DNA of 64,000 nucleotides from Montanilutibacter psychrotolerans (GTDB lineage Bacteria; Pseudomonadota; Gammaproteobacteria; Xanthomonadales; Xanthomonadaceae): contig NZ_RIBS01000002.1 in assembly GCF_003719825.1 (NCBI RefSeq), positions 677,202 through 741,201 of the forward strand, given 5' to 3'. The translations under genes were made by a program, and so were the position numbers. Shown here one piece after another: positions 22,568-33,713 of the stretch; within the stretch, counting starts at the first letter, position 1, and the number at the start of each line of letters is the position of its first letter. A model generated the notes under the pieces. That model worked only from the letters and a program-made list of their open reading frames with translations. It had not been told where the DNA came from and searched no databases.

Positions 22568-24247
22568 TTACGGTTCGGCGGCGGCCTTGTGCAGGAAGGC
22601 GCGCGCGGCGGCAATCGCTTCCTTGCCCACCTCCACGCCGCCCAGCATGCGCGCCAGCTCCTGCTCGCGTGCCGCCGTGTCGAGCGCCTGCACGGCGCTT
22701 TGCGTCAGGCCCTCGCTCTTGGCCTTGCTGACGCGGTAGTGCGCATGACCCTGCGCCGCGACCTGCGGCAGGTGGGTCACGCACAGCACCTGTCGCTCGC
22801 GACCCAGCGCGCGCAGCTTCTGGCCGACAACCTCGGCCACCCCGCCACCGATGCCAGAGTCGACCTCGTCGAACACCATCGTCGGCACCGCATCCAGGCC
22901 GATCGCGGCCACCTCGATGGCCAGCGAGATGCGCGACAGTTCGCCGCCCGACGCGACCTTGCGCAACGGCCGTGCCGGCTGGCCCGGATTGGCGGCCACC
23001 ATGAACTCCACGCGTTCGGCGCCCTGCGGGTCCGGGCGATCGCCGTCGACGGGTTCGAGCACGATCTCGAACCGGCCGCCGCCCATGCCGAGCTCGTCGA
23101 TCAGCGCGGTGGTGCTGGCCGACAACGAGGTCGCCGCCTTGTGGCGCGCCGCGGTGAGCTGCGCGGCGGCGTCGCGCCAGGCGCCGGCGAACGAGGCGAT
23201 TTCCAGATCCAGCACCTGCAGGCGCTCGTCGGCACCGCGCAGCTGATCGAGCTCGTTGGCGATGGAAGCGCGCGTGTCCGACAGTTGCTCGGGTGTGACG
23301 CGGTGCTTGCGGCCGAGCTCGTGGAGACGGCCCAGGCGGCGCTCCAGTTGTTCGAACACGGCGGGGTCCAGGTCCAGGTCGCTGCGCACGCGATCGAGCA
23401 GCGCCACGGCCTCGTCGAGCTGGATCGCGGCGTTGTCGAGCAGCGTGTCCACCTCGACCAGCCGCGGCTCGTGCTCGCTGACGCGCTGCAGATCGCCGCG
23501 CACCTGCTGCATCGAGCGCGACAACGACGGGCCTTCGTCATCGCCCAGGCGCGCGAATGCCGCGTCGCAAGCGGCGATCAGGCCGGTGGCGTGCGCATGG
23601 CGACGGTGATCGGCCAGCAACTGCGCGATCGCGTCGGCCTCGAGGTTTTCGCGGTCCAGCTCGTTGAACTGGTGTTCGAGCCAGCCGATCCGGTCACTGA
23701 CATCGCCTTGCGCGACCAGCGCGTCTCGCTCCCGGAGCAACGCCGACCAGGACTGCGCGGCGCTGGCGACGACGGCGCGTTCGCCGTCGGTGCGCCCGAA
23801 CGCATCCAGCAACGCCAGCTGGCTGGGACGCGACAGCAGCGCCTGTTGTTCGTGCTGGCCGTGGATCTCGACCAGCAGGCCGGCCAGTTCCGATAACTGC
23901 CCGATGGTTGCCGGCCGGCCGTTGATCCAGGCCCGCGAGCCGCCGTCGGCACGGATCACCCGGCGCAGTTGGCAATTGCCGTCGTCCTCGTCGAGTTCGT
24001 TGCCGCGCAACCACTCCAGGGCGAGCGGCGCATCGTCGAGGCTGAACCCGGCCGAGAGCTCGGCGCGCTGCGCGCCATGGCGGACCACGCCGCTGTCGGC
24101 GCGCAGGCCCGACAGCAGGCCAAGCGCATCGACCAGCAGGGACTTGCCGGCGCCGGTCTCACCGGAGATGACGGTCAGGCCGGGCCCGAACGTGAGCTCG
24201 GCGGCGTCGACCACGGCGAAATGCTTCAGGGAGAGATGGGTAAGCAT
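22568..24247 (-). CDS. recN: DNA repair protein RecN
   Basis: RecN is an SMC-like ATPase for double-strand break repair. The 559-residue protein has the Walker A motif GETGAGKSLLVDAL near residue 30, a central coiled region rich in Leu, Glu and Arg, the ABC signature SGGELSRISLAIEV, and Walker B MVFDEVDSGIGGG, followed by HLPQVAAQGH. The chosen ATG begins MLTHLSLKHFAVV, the family's usual start. It is divergent from hrcA, with about 180 bases between them. Confidence 0.96.
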   Translation of the reverse strand: MLTHLSLKHFAVVDAAELTFGPGLTVISGETGAGKSLLVDALGLLSGLRADSGVVRHGAQRAELSAGFSLDDAPLALEWLRGNELDEDDGNCQLRRVIRADGGSRAWINGRPATIGQLSELAGLLVEIHGQHEQQALLSRPSQLALLDAFGRTDGERAVVASAAQSWSALLRERDALVAQGDVSDRIGWLEHQFNELDRENLEADAIAQLLADHRRHAHATGLIAACDAAFARLGDDEGPSLSRSMQQVRGDLQRVSEHEPRLVEVDTLLDNAAIQLDEAVALLDRVRSDLDLDPAVFEQLERRLGRLHELGRKHRVTPEQLSDTRASIANELDQLRGADERLQVLDLEIASFAGAWRDAAAQLTAARHKAATSLSASTTALIDELGMGGGRFEIVLEPVDGDRPDPQGAERVEFMVAANPGQPARPLRKVASGGELSRISLAIEVAAIGLDAVPTMVFDEVDSGIGGGVAEVVGQKLRALGRERQVLCVTHLPQVAAQGHAHYRVSKAKSEGLTQSAVQALDTAAREQELARMLGGVEVGKEAIAAARAFLHKAAAEP

Positions 24248-24430
24248 GCGGTGCCGATTGTGCCGGTGGTCGATGACAAGGCCAAGCCGGCGGGTCGATG
24301 GGGGGCGGGTGGGGATGGCGGACGGGGATGAATACGGGATGGCTGTCGCAAGGGATGCGACCGCAGTGGCGCGACCGCCCGCAACGCCGACGGCTTGCGC
24401 CGGGGCCGGTGCGGACCTATATCGACGGGC

Positions 24431-25504
24431 ATGAACCGCCATTGCAGCCCCGACCCCAGCCTCGACCCGCGTGCGCGCCAACTGCTGCGCACGCTGATCG
24501 GCCGCTACATCCATAGCGGCGAGCCGGTCGGTTCGCAAACCCTGGCGCGGCATGCCGGGCTGGATGTCAGCCCAGCCACCATCCGCAGCATCCTCGCCGA
24601 CCTCGAGGAAGTCGGCCTGCTCAGCGCGCCGCATGCCTCGGCCGGTCGCATCCCCACCGCGCAGGGCTACCGGTTGTTCGTCGACTCCCTGCTGCAGGTT
24701 CGCCCGCTGCCGGACGGCGAGATCGCCCGCCTGCGCGGAGAGCTTCCGGCCGGAGGCGGCACCCAGGCGCTGCTTGGCAGCGCGTCGGAGCTGCTGTCGG
24801 CGATGACCCACTTCGTCGGCGTGGTCAGCGTGCCGCGACGCGAGCAGTTCGCGTTCCGGCGCATCGAGTTCGTGCCGCTCGACACCCAGCGGGTGCTGGC
24901 GATCCTGGTGTTCGCCGACAACGAGGTCCAGAACCGCATCATCCAGACCCGGCGTCCGTTCGAGCCCGGCGAGCTGGAACGGGTCGGCAACTACTTGAAC
25001 GCCCATTTCGCCGGTCGTGCCGTCGCCGATATCCGCGCCACGCTGCTGGCCGAGCTTCGCAATGCCCAGGCCGAGATGCAGGTGCTGCTGAGCCAGTCGA
25101 TCGAGCTGGCCGAGCAGGTGCTGTTGCCGGGGCACGACGACATGGTGCTGGCCGGCCAGACCCGTCTGATGGGCGTGCAGGAGCTGGCCGATGTCGACCG
25201 CCTGCGCGAGCTGTTCGAGGCGTTCGCCCGCAAGCGCGAGATACTGCAGCTGCTCGAGCGCACCGTGCAGGCGCCGGGTGTACGCATCTTCATCGGCGAG
25301 GAAACCGGCCTGGCGCCGCTGGAAGGCGTGTCGCTGGTCACCGCGTCCTACGGCGCCGCCGGGCGCGTGCTGGGCGTGCTCGGCGTGATTGGCCCGACCC
25401 GCATGGCCTACGACCGCGTCATCCCGGTGGTGCAGGCGGCCGCCGATGCGCTGGGCGATGCCTTCGGCGGCCCCGTCGCCGACCCGGGCCTGCACGATTG
25501 TTGA
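24431..25504 (+). CDS. hrcA: Heat-inducible transcription repressor HrcA
   Basis: HrcA represses chaperone genes by binding CIRCE operators and needs GroEL for folding. The 357-residue protein has an N-terminal winged helix (LLRTLIGRYIHSGEPVGS, SPATIRSILADLEEVGLL, HASAGRIPTAQGYRLFVD) and the C-terminal GAF-like domain with VIGPTRMAYDRVIPVV. It leads the grpE-dnaK-dnaJ cluster. I see no CIRCE element in the window; its targets may be elsewhere, for example groESL. A TTGCGC/CTATAT promoter-like pair ending about 9 bases before the ATG is possible but weak. Confidence 0.95.
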   Translation: MNRHCSPDPSLDPRARQLLRTLIGRYIHSGEPVGSQTLARHAGLDVSPATIRSILADLEEVGLLSAPHASAGRIPTAQGYRLFVDSLLQVRPLPDGEIARLRGELPAGGGTQALLGSASELLSAMTHFVGVVSVPRREQFAFRRIEFVPLDTQRVLAILVFADNEVQNRIIQTRRPFEPGELERVGNYLNAHFAGRAVADIRATLLAELRNAQAEMQVLLSQSIELAEQVLLPGHDDMVLAGQTRLMGVQELADVDRLRELFEAFARKREILQLLERTVQAPGVRIFIGEETGLAPLEGVSLVTASYGAAGRVLGVLGVIGPTRMAYDRVIPVVQAAADALGDAFGGPVADPGLHDC

Positions 25505-25513
25505 GCCAACAAA

Positions 25514-25530
25514 GGCGGGATTGTCCCGCC
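25514..25530 (+). terminator. Short hairpin after hrcA
   Basis: ggcggga and tcccgcc form a 7-base-pair stem with a TTG loop 10 bases after the hrcA stop. There is no T run, so it may only weaken read-through or stabilise the hrcA message. Confidence 0.45.
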
Positions 25531-25556
25531 TGGCCTGGCAATTGGGGCCGACCCCG

Positions 25557-25582
25557 CTTGAATCCCCGTCCCGTGGCCCCAT
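25557..25582 (+). promoter_or_regulatory. Sigma-32 (heat-shock) promoter upstream of grpE
   Basis: The -35 element CTTGAA and the -10 element CCCCAT are 14 bases apart, matching the RpoH consensus almost exactly. It lies about 80 bases before the grpE start, so grpE can be induced independently of hrcA. Confidence 0.8.
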
Positions 25583-25663
25583 AGCTGGGCCTGTCGCGGG
25601 GACTTCACCCGCCGTAACCCTGCCTTCCCACGCGCGCCACTGCGCAAGGACCGAGCAAGCTCA

Positions 25664-26179
25664 ATGACCACCGAACCGATCCAGGACACGGCTGACCAGG
25701 CCGCCGACACCGACGACACCAACGAACTGGCCGTTGCCCTCGAGGCCGCCCAGGCCGAACTGGCCAAGCTGCGCGAGGATTCGCTGCGCGAACGCGCCGA
25801 CCTCGAGAACCAGCGCCGCCGCCTGGAGCGCGAGCGCGACATGGCCCGCAAGTTCGCCAACGAGCGCCTGCTGGGCGAGTTGCTGCCCGTCATCGACAGC
25901 CTCGAAGCCGGACTTGCCGTCGCCTCCGACGGAACCGGCGCGCTGCGCGACGGCATGGAGCTCACCTTGCGGCAGCTGCTGAAAGTGGCCGGTGACAACG
26001 GCCTGACCGCGGTCAACCCGACCGGGCAGGCGTTCAACCCCGAGCAGCACCAGGCCATGAGCATGGTGCACAGCGACGAGCACGCTCCGGGCCACGTCGT
26101 GCAGGTGTTCCAGAAGGGGTGGCTGCTCAACGACCGTTTGCTGCGCCCGGCGCTGGTGGTGGTCAGCAGCGAAGGCTGA
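25664..26179 (+). CDS. grpE: Nucleotide exchange factor GrpE
   Basis: GrpE releases ADP from DnaK and works as a dimer. The 171-residue protein has an acidic N-terminus, the long dimer helix (residues of about 25-75, with [20 protein letters not shown]), and the C-terminal beta domain ending with [16 protein letters not shown]. Its length is slightly shorter than that of E. coli GrpE. It is followed by dnaK after 122 bases that hold a second sigma-32 promoter. Confidence 0.97.
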   Translation: MTTEPIQDTADQAADTDDTNELAVALEAAQAELAKLREDSLRERADLENQRRRLERERDMARKFANERLLGELLPVIDSLEAGLAVASDGTGALRDGMELTLRQLLKVAGDNGLTAVNPTGQAFNPEQHQAMSMVHSDEHAPGHVVQVFQKGWLLNDRLLRPALVVVSSEG

Positions 26180-26217
26180 ATCGCGTCTCCAACGCCATCG
26201 CGGCCGGTCGGTCGGCG

Positions 26218-26245
26218 CTTGAACTGCTTTCCGACGGCCCCAAAT
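26218..26245 (+). promoter_or_regulatory. Sigma-32 (heat-shock) promoter upstream of dnaK
   Basis: CTTGAA and CCCCAAAT are separated by 14 bases, again a near-consensus RpoH promoter. It sits about 55-85 bases before the dnaK start. Confidence 0.85.
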
Positions 26246-26301
26246 CACGCACATCGGCGGCGCGTCCGCCACACAGACAAGATTCGAGAGGGAGCACCAG
26301 C

Positions 26302-28218
<1,917 letters not shown>

Positions 28219-28708
28219 TCGTCCAAGGTGACGTAGCAGGCCCGGCTTCGGCCGGCCTGCTCCCAGCGGGGAACGGCATGCGTGCGCACCACCATCCGCG
28301 AGTCTGGCAAGATGCGGCCGCGCCGGTCGTCCGATTCCACCCGGCCGCGGCTGGCTTTCCCCTTGATGGACGTTGTTGTGGGGTGACGGTACGGATTCGT
28401 CGTCCCACGGTGAGCGCGCCTTCGGATATCGCCGAAGGTGCCGCCCACGGTTCGCGGAAGGGGGCAATGCATATCCCGACCCGCACCGGAGGCTCGCTGC
28501 CGGCGCGGGGCGAACGCACCCGTACTGCTGACAGGCTCGGCGCCCTTGTGGGCGTCGGGCCTGCCGTTTGCAGGGGGGGGCGATCGCAGCTCGCCACCGG
28601 TGAGCTCACCGCACCGCGGCATTGCCTGGCCTTCGTTGTTTCACCCCGACCATTCCAGATGGCCTAGCCACCGACTCACCTGGCCGCAGGCCGAACCGAT
28701 CACTGACC
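28219..28708. other. 490-bp dnaK-dnaJ intergenic region with a hairpin after dnaK
   Basis: The first part holds a GC-rich hairpin at 28236-28260 (gcaggcc / ggcctgc with a TTCG loop), a likely attenuator or terminator after dnaK. I see no convincing sigma-32 promoter before dnaJ. A frame spanning most of it (28215-28667) has no ribosome site and no recognisable protein features. A run of nine G residues lies near 28570. The gap is unusually long for this gene pair. Confidence 0.5.
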
Positions 28709-29845
28709 ATGTCAAAAAGCGACTACTACGAAACCTTGGGCGTTGCCCGCAACGCCTCCGACGAGGACCTCAAGAAGGCCTACCGTCGTTGTGCGATGAA
28801 GCACCACCCTGACCGGAACCCCGGCGATGCCCATGCCGAGGCTGCGTTCAAGGAGTGCAAGGAGGCGTACGAAGTCCTGTCCGACGCGTCCAAGCGTCGC
28901 GCCTACGACCAGCACGGCCATGCCGCTTTCGAGCACGGCATGGGCGGTGGTGGTGGGCCGGGCGGCGGTTATGCCGACATGGGTGACATCTTCGGTGACA
29001 TCTTCGGCAACATCTTCGGCGGCGGCGGCGGCGGCGGGCAGCGCGCCCCGCGACGCGGCGCCGATGTCGGCTACGTGATGGAGCTCTCGCTCGAGGAAGC
29101 CGTTGGCGGCGTCGAGAAGCAGATCGAAATCCCGACGCTCGACGAGTGCGATACCTGCAGCGGCAGCGGCTCGGCCGACGGCAAGCTCGAGAAGTGCGAT
29201 ACCTGCCAGGGCCGTGGCCAGGTGCGTTTCCAGCGCGGCATCTTCTCGATGCAGCAGGCCTGCCCGCATTGCGGCGGTCGCGGCCAGACCATCGCCAGCC
29301 CCTGCGGCGATTGCCACGGCCAGGGGCGTATCGAACGCACCAAGACCCTGCAGGTCAAGATTCCGGCAGGTGTCGACAACGGCGACCGCATCCGCCTTGC
29401 GGGCGAGGGCGAGGCCGGTCCGGCCGGTTCGCCATCGGGCGACCTCTACGTCGACGTGCGTGTCCGCGAGCACGAGATCTTCCAGCGCGACGGCGATGAC
29501 CTGCATTGCGACGTGCCGATCCGCATCTCCCAGGCCGCGCTGGGCGACACCATCCGCGTGCCCACGCTGGGCGGCGAGGTCGAACTGCGCATCCCGTTCG
29601 AGACCCAGAGCGGCAAGTTGTTCCGCCTGCGCGACAAGGGCGTGAAGTCGGTGCGCAGCCGCAAGCCCGGCGACCTGTACTGCCGTGTCGTGGTCGAGAC
29701 CCCGATCAATCTCACCGCCGAGCAGCGCGATCTGCTCGAGAAGTTCGAGGCCACCTTCGTCGGCGAAGAAGCGCGCAAGCACTCGCCGCGGTCCTCGACC
29801 TTCCTCGATGGCGTGAAGGGCTTCTGGGACCGGATGACCTCGTGA
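28709..29845 (+). CDS. dnaJ: Chaperone protein DnaJ (Hsp40, type A)
   Basis: DnaJ delivers substrates to DnaK and stimulates its ATPase. The 378-residue protein has the J domain with the HPD motif ([10 protein letters not shown], near residue 33), a Gly/Phe-rich linker ([19 protein letters not shown]), four zinc-finger repeats of the CxxCxGxG type, here [24 protein letters not shown] and CGDCHGQG, and the C-terminal beta domains. Length and order are standard. Confidence 0.98.
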   Translation: MSKSDYYETLGVARNASDEDLKKAYRRCAMKHHPDRNPGDAHAEAAFKECKEAYEVLSDASKRRAYDQHGHAAFEHGMGGGGGPGGGYADMGDIFGDIFGNIFGGGGGGGQRAPRRGADVGYVMELSLEEAVGGVEKQIEIPTLDECDTCSGSGSADGKLEKCDTCQGRGQVRFQRGIFSMQQACPHCGGRGQTIASPCGDCHGQGRIERTKTLQVKIPAGVDNGDRIRLAGEGEAGPAGSPSGDLYVDVRVREHEIFQRDGDDLHCDVPIRISQAALGDTIRVPTLGGEVELRIPFETQSGKLFRLRDKGVKSVRSRKPGDLYCRVVVETPINLTAEQRDLLEKFEATFVGEEARKHSPRSSTFLDGVKGFWDRMTS

Positions 29846-29853
29846 TGCCCATG

Positions 29854-29909
29854 TAGGAGCCCGCTGGCTGCCGACCCGTTGCAGCGGTCGCCAGCGAGGT
29901 TGGCTCCTA
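29854..29909. repeat. REP-like nested palindrome between dnaJ and a convergent gene
   Basis: Outer arms taggagcc / ggctccta and inner arms cgctggc / gccagcg form a 56-base two-step palindrome, followed on the + strand by TTTT. The taggagc...gctccta arms resemble the abundant extragenic palindromes of Xanthomonadaceae and pseudomonads. It can serve as terminator for both convergent genes; the minus-strand stop codon (TAG) of the next gene lies in its right arm. Confidence 0.65.
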
Positions 29910-30653
29910 TTTTCCTGCGCGCGACGCCAGCAGGCGGTCGCGCCACTGCACCAGGTCGGCGAATTCGCGGGCCAGGGCGTCGTCGCTCCAGCAGCGGCGC
30001 GTCGCCGGTCCGAGCGGAGGTTCGATCTTCGCCGCCGGGGCCACGGCCTCCAGCACCACGGCCATGGCGATGTCGGCGTAGCTGAAATGCCCGAGCAGAT
30101 GGTCCGATCCGGCCGCTCGCAAGCCGGCGCGGGTGTGCTCCAGCGCCCGCCGCAATGACCCGGGCACCAGCAGATGCTGGTACTTGCCATCGAGTCGACG
30201 TGCCAGTCGTCGCGCGGCATCCCGAGTGACCAAACGCAGCGGGCCGCGCAGCGGCGCCGGCAGCACCGCAGCGGCCGACTCGTCGAGTGCCGCCGGATCG
30301 GACAGCACGCAGCGCACCACGCGCGTCCTGGCTTCGGCCAGCGCGGTTTCACTGAGTTCGTTCCAGGGCGAGATCGCTTCGACGTCGCCGAGGCGCCCAT
30401 CGCCGGCCTGCAGGGCCGCATGCCGGGCGATGTCCCAGGAACCGCGCAGGGCCTGCGCGCCGGCCAGCAGCACCGGCACCGACATCGGCCCCGACCATTG
30501 CCGCATGCGCCAGCGCAGCCAGGGCTCGCTCACCGTCGGCGTGTACTCGCAATAGGTAAACGCGACCCCGCAATGGTCGAGCGCCCAGCGCGCCTTCTGC
30601 GTCCATGGCGAAAACGCTTCACCCACGAGCAGGGGAAGGGTGGTGCGGCTCAT
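29907..30653 (-). CDS. Glutathione S-transferase-like protein
   Basis: The 248-residue cytoplasmic protein has a thioredoxin-like GST N-terminus: LPLLVGEAFSPWTQKARWAL, with SPWTQKAR where a Ser or Cys catalytic residue is expected, and SVPVLLAGAQALRGSWDI as the glutathione-binding strand. A helical C-terminal domain follows, with LGHFSYADIAMAVVLEAV, the N-capping box pattern of the family. The substrate is unknown. It is convergent with dnaJ and divergent from the DUF3857 gene. Confidence 0.75.
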   Translation of the reverse strand: MSRTTLPLLVGEAFSPWTQKARWALDHCGVAFTYCEYTPTVSEPWLRWRMRQWSGPMSVPVLLAGAQALRGSWDIARHAALQAGDGRLGDVEAISPWNELSETALAEARTRVVRCVLSDPAALDESAAAVLPAPLRGPLRLVTRDAARRLARRLDGKYQHLLVPGSLRRALEHTRAGLRAAGSDHLLGHFSYADIAMAVVLEAVAPAAKIEPPLGPATRRCWSDDALAREFADLVQWRDRLLASRAGK

Positions 30654-30754
30654 GACCGGACTCCGCGATCAAGCTGGACACGCAATATCACCTTTGATTG
30701 CCTGCAGTAAAATCGGCGACAGGGGCGGTACTCACCGCAAGCAAGGGAAGAAGA

Positions 30755-32242
30755 ATGTTGAACCGATGGAATGCGCGCGTCCTGGTGGCCGCGTGCGGGA
30801 TGGCCTGCGCACCGTTGATGGCGGCGCCGGAACTTCAGACGGAAGACGAACGGCCGATGCAGATCGAGCGTTTCGACGTCGCCTTCAAGATCAATGTCGA
30901 CGGCTCGTACACCGAGACGCGCGAACAGGCGATCAAGGTGCTCAAGTCCGACGCGCTGGAATTGCTCAAGAATTCGTCGGTCGGCTACAGCACCAGCATC
31001 CAGAAGGTGGAAGTGCTGGAGGCGTACACCCTCAAGCCCGACGGCAAGCGGGTCGTCGTGCCCAAGTCGAACTACCAGGTGCAGACCAACGGCGGCCACG
31101 GTGACGGCGGCCCGGTGTTCTCCGACCGGACCTCGATGACCGTGGTTTTCCCGGAGCTGGAGGTCGGCGACACCACCGTGTTCAAGTACCGGCTGGTCGG
31201 TTCGCAGCCGATGTTCGACCGGCAGTTCTCCGATGTCGAGTCGTTTTCGCGCCAGGTCTATTACGGGCAGGTCGACGTCAGTTTCGATGCCCCGGCCGAA
31301 CTGCCGGTGAAGCACGAAGCCTGGGACATGCAGAAGGTCCGCGACGAGACGGTCGGCGGTCGCCGCATCAGCCACTGGCGCTTCAGCAACAAGCAGCCGG
31401 TGCGGCCGGGCGATGCCGCCGAGCTGTTCCAGTTCGAGCACCAGCCAGGCCTGGTGTATTCCACCTTCGCCAGCTACGCCGACATCGCGCGCGTCTACGG
31501 TGAGCGTGCCACGCCCAAGGCCGCGGTGACGCCGCGCATCCAGAAGCTCGCCGACGAGATCGCCGGACAGCGCAGCGAGCCGCGCGAGGTTGCCCGTGCG
31601 CTGTACGAGTGGGTGTCGACCAACATCACCTATGCCGGCAACTGCATCGGCCTGGGCGCCGTGGTGCCGCATGACGTCGATTTCATCCTCGACAACAAGA
31701 TGGGCGACTGCAAGGACCACGCGACGCTGCTGCAGGCGCTGCTGACCGCCAGGGGCATCGGCAGCACGCAGGCGCTGATCAACTCCGGTGGCCTCTTCCG
31801 CCTGCCGGGCACGCCGGCGGTGTCGATGGTGAACCACGTCATCAACTACCTGCCGCAGTGGAGCCTCTACCTGGACGCGACCGCCAAGGGCATCCCGTTC
31901 GGCATGCTGCCCCCGGGCGACATCGGCAAGCCCGTGTTCCTCGTGGACGGCTACCGGGATGGCACGCGGACGCCGGCGATGGCGCCCGGCAGCAATCGCC
32001 AGATCGTGCGCACGCGTCTCAAGGTGGCGGCCGACGGCTCCATCGAAGGCGAGTCCGAGGTCGAACTCGAGGGCATATACGCCGTTTCGGCGCGGGCAGG
32101 ATTCCGCGGTGTGAGCCATGACCAGGCGACGCAGTACGTCAACCGTTATTTCCAGCGCATGGGCGCCGAGGGTAGCGGCAGCATCGAGATGGAGGACGCG
32201 ACGGCGCTGACCGACCGCTACCGGTATTCGCTGCGTTTCTAG
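30755..32242 (+). CDS. DUF3857/transglutaminase-like protein, main part, ended by an in-frame amber codon
   Basis: The 495-residue product has a signal peptide (VLVAACGMACAPLMAA), a DUF3857 domain (residues of about 30-200), and a transglutaminase-like cysteine-protease fold, with YEWVSTNITYAGNC, then MGDCKDHATLLQALLTARGI carrying the catalytic Cys and, later, His in VNHVINYLP. It would act in the periplasm. The frame stops at TAG 32240 in the middle of a C-terminal beta domain, and the same frame continues for another 129 codons. CAG to TAG is the simplest cause. The ATG at 30755 follows gggaag. Confidence 0.8.
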   Translation: MLNRWNARVLVAACGMACAPLMAAPELQTEDERPMQIERFDVAFKINVDGSYTETREQAIKVLKSDALELLKNSSVGYSTSIQKVEVLEAYTLKPDGKRVVVPKSNYQVQTNGGHGDGGPVFSDRTSMTVVFPELEVGDTTVFKYRLVGSQPMFDRQFSDVESFSRQVYYGQVDVSFDAPAELPVKHEAWDMQKVRDETVGGRRISHWRFSNKQPVRPGDAAELFQFEHQPGLVYSTFASYADIARVYGERATPKAAVTPRIQKLADEIAGQRSEPREVARALYEWVSTNITYAGNCIGLGAVVPHDVDFILDNKMGDCKDHATLLQALLTARGIGSTQALINSGGLFRLPGTPAVSMVNHVINYLPQWSLYLDATAKGIPFGMLPPGDIGKPVFLVDGYRDGTRTPAMAPGSNRQIVRTRLKVAADGSIEGESEVELEGIYAVSARAGFRGVSHDQATQYVNRYFQRMGAEGSGSIEMEDATALTDRYRYSLRF

Positions 32243-32251
32243 GCCGGCCAG

Positions 32252-32629
32252 GTGTTGTCGATGCCGGGCGCGCTCACCCTGCAGCCGATGTTCCCCAGCG
32301 AGGCGCCGGTGTCGCGCTTCGCCCCGCAGGGCAACGACGAGGTGGGTGACGGCGAGACCACCTGCACCAACGGTTTCGCCCAGGAAGAGTACGTGGTCGA
32401 GTTCGCCGCACCGGCGAAGGTGTTGGCGGTGCCGCCGAGCGTGGATCTGTCCGGCGAGGCGTTCAGCTACAAGGCCAGCTACGAGCTCGATGGCAACGCC
32501 ATCAAGGTCAAGCGCGTGCTCGACGACCGCACGCCCGGCCCGATCTGCGCGGCGCAGTACAACCGCGACTACAAGGCGTTCATGCTCAAGGTGCTGGCCA
32601 ACCTCAAGGCGCAGGTGGTCTACCAGTAA
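32252..32629 (+). pseudogene. C-terminal part of the DUF3857/transglutaminase gene, separated by an amber codon
   Basis: This 125-codon frame is exactly in phase with the preceding gene and continues its C-terminal domain (LSMPGALTLQPMFPSEAP...). It has no ribosome site or proper start (GTG after the stop). It is translated only with read-through or if the amber codon is a sequencing error. The terminal segment YNRDYKAFMLKVLANLKAQV looks like the normal end of this protein family. Confidence 0.75.
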
Positions 32630-32717
32630 GCATCGGCGGAGCGGGGCGCGGGCATGCCGCGCTCCGCTTCTCGTCTGGCGCTTGTCCGCGCGACCGCGCA
32701 GCGTTTAGCCTGCGCGC

Positions 32718-33440
32718 ATGAACGAACCGACTTCCCCCGTCCGCATCCTCGTCCACGGCGCCTCCGGACGCATGGGCCAGTCTTTGCTGCGCCTGGCCGG
32801 TGAGCGCGACGACATCGTCGTTGTCGCCGCTGTCGCGCGTTCGCAACCCGCGCAGAGGGTCATCGACGGGGTGCCGTACTTCGCCGGTTCCGAACTGTCC
32901 GCCGTGCCCGACTTCGACGTCGCCATCGATTTCAGCCTGCCCGAGGGCTTCGACGGCATCCTGTCGACCTGCCTCCAGCGCGGCACGGCACTGGTGTCGG
33001 GCACCACCGGCATCGAGGCGCATCAGCGCGCGGCGTTGCAGGCGGCGTCGCAGAACATCGCGCTGCTGTGGGCGGCGAACTTCAGCCTGGGCGTGGCCGT
33101 GCTCACCGAGCTGGTCGAGCGCGCCGCCGCGGCGTTGCCGGGCTGGGATTGCGACATCGTCGAATCCCATCACGCGCACAAGCTGGACGCGCCCTCGGGC
33201 ACCGCACTGGCATTGGGCGCCAGTGCCGAACATGGCGGCGCCACGCCGCGCTACGCCTCCGTGCGCGCGGGCGACATCGTGGGCGAACACCTTGTTCAGT
33301 TCACCGCGCTGGGCGAACGCATCGAGCTGGTGCATCGCGCCAGCAACCGCGACATCTTCGCCCGCGGCGCGCTGCACGTGGCCGCGCGTCTCCACGGGCG
33401 CCCTGCCGGGTTGTACCGGGTTCGCGACCTGCTCGGCTGA
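32718..33440 (+). CDS. dapB: 4-hydroxy-tetrahydrodipicolinate reductase DapB
   Basis: DapB reduces HTPA in lysine and diaminopimelate synthesis. The 240-residue enzyme has the NAD(P)-binding GASGRMGQS near residue 14, the VSGTTGIEAHQ stretch, and the catalytic segment ESHHAHKLDAPSGTALAL with the His and Lys that act in hydride and proton transfer. It is shorter than the 273-residue E. coli enzyme but has all motifs. dapB before carA is a common proteobacterial order. Confidence 0.96.
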   Translation: MNEPTSPVRILVHGASGRMGQSLLRLAGERDDIVVVAAVARSQPAQRVIDGVPYFAGSELSAVPDFDVAIDFSLPEGFDGILSTCLQRGTALVSGTTGIEAHQRAALQAASQNIALLWAANFSLGVAVLTELVERAAAALPGWDCDIVESHHAHKLDAPSGTALALGASAEHGGATPRYASVRAGDIVGEHLVQFTALGERIELVHRASNRDIFARGALHVAARLHGRPAGLYRVRDLLG

Positions 33441-33713
33441 ACGAGACGTGGGGCAGGGCATCGTCCTGTGCCGGCGCCAGGACGTGGCGGGGCGTGGCCC
33501 TACCTCCCGAATGTGACGCCCACGGTGCGCCGAATCGGCTGAATTCGATTCCGGCGCTGGCGCTGGCCGGTCTGCGCCGCTAGAATTCCCGCTCGCCTGA
33601 ACCCCATCCGCCGGACCGGTCCCGCACCGCGTCCGTGTTTTGCTGCAAGCCGGTTTTACCGGCGCCTGCGCGACGGACGGGGTCAGTACCCCTAGGCAGC
33701 CAAGGCGACCCCA
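33441..33713 (+). promoter_or_regulatory. carA leader region with a possible promoter
   Basis: The 273-base gap holds a TAGAAT -10-like element at 33581-33586, which would give a leader of about 120 bases. Two small hairpins follow in the leader, gccggttttaccggc near 33648 and ggggtcagtacccc near 33678. I see no clear -35 and no arginine-repressor box that I can defend. Confidence 0.35.

Noticed and set aside
24248..24430. Possible CIRCE operator upstream of hrcA
   Set aside because: No GCACTC-N9-GAGTGC type inverted repeat is present there or before grpE.
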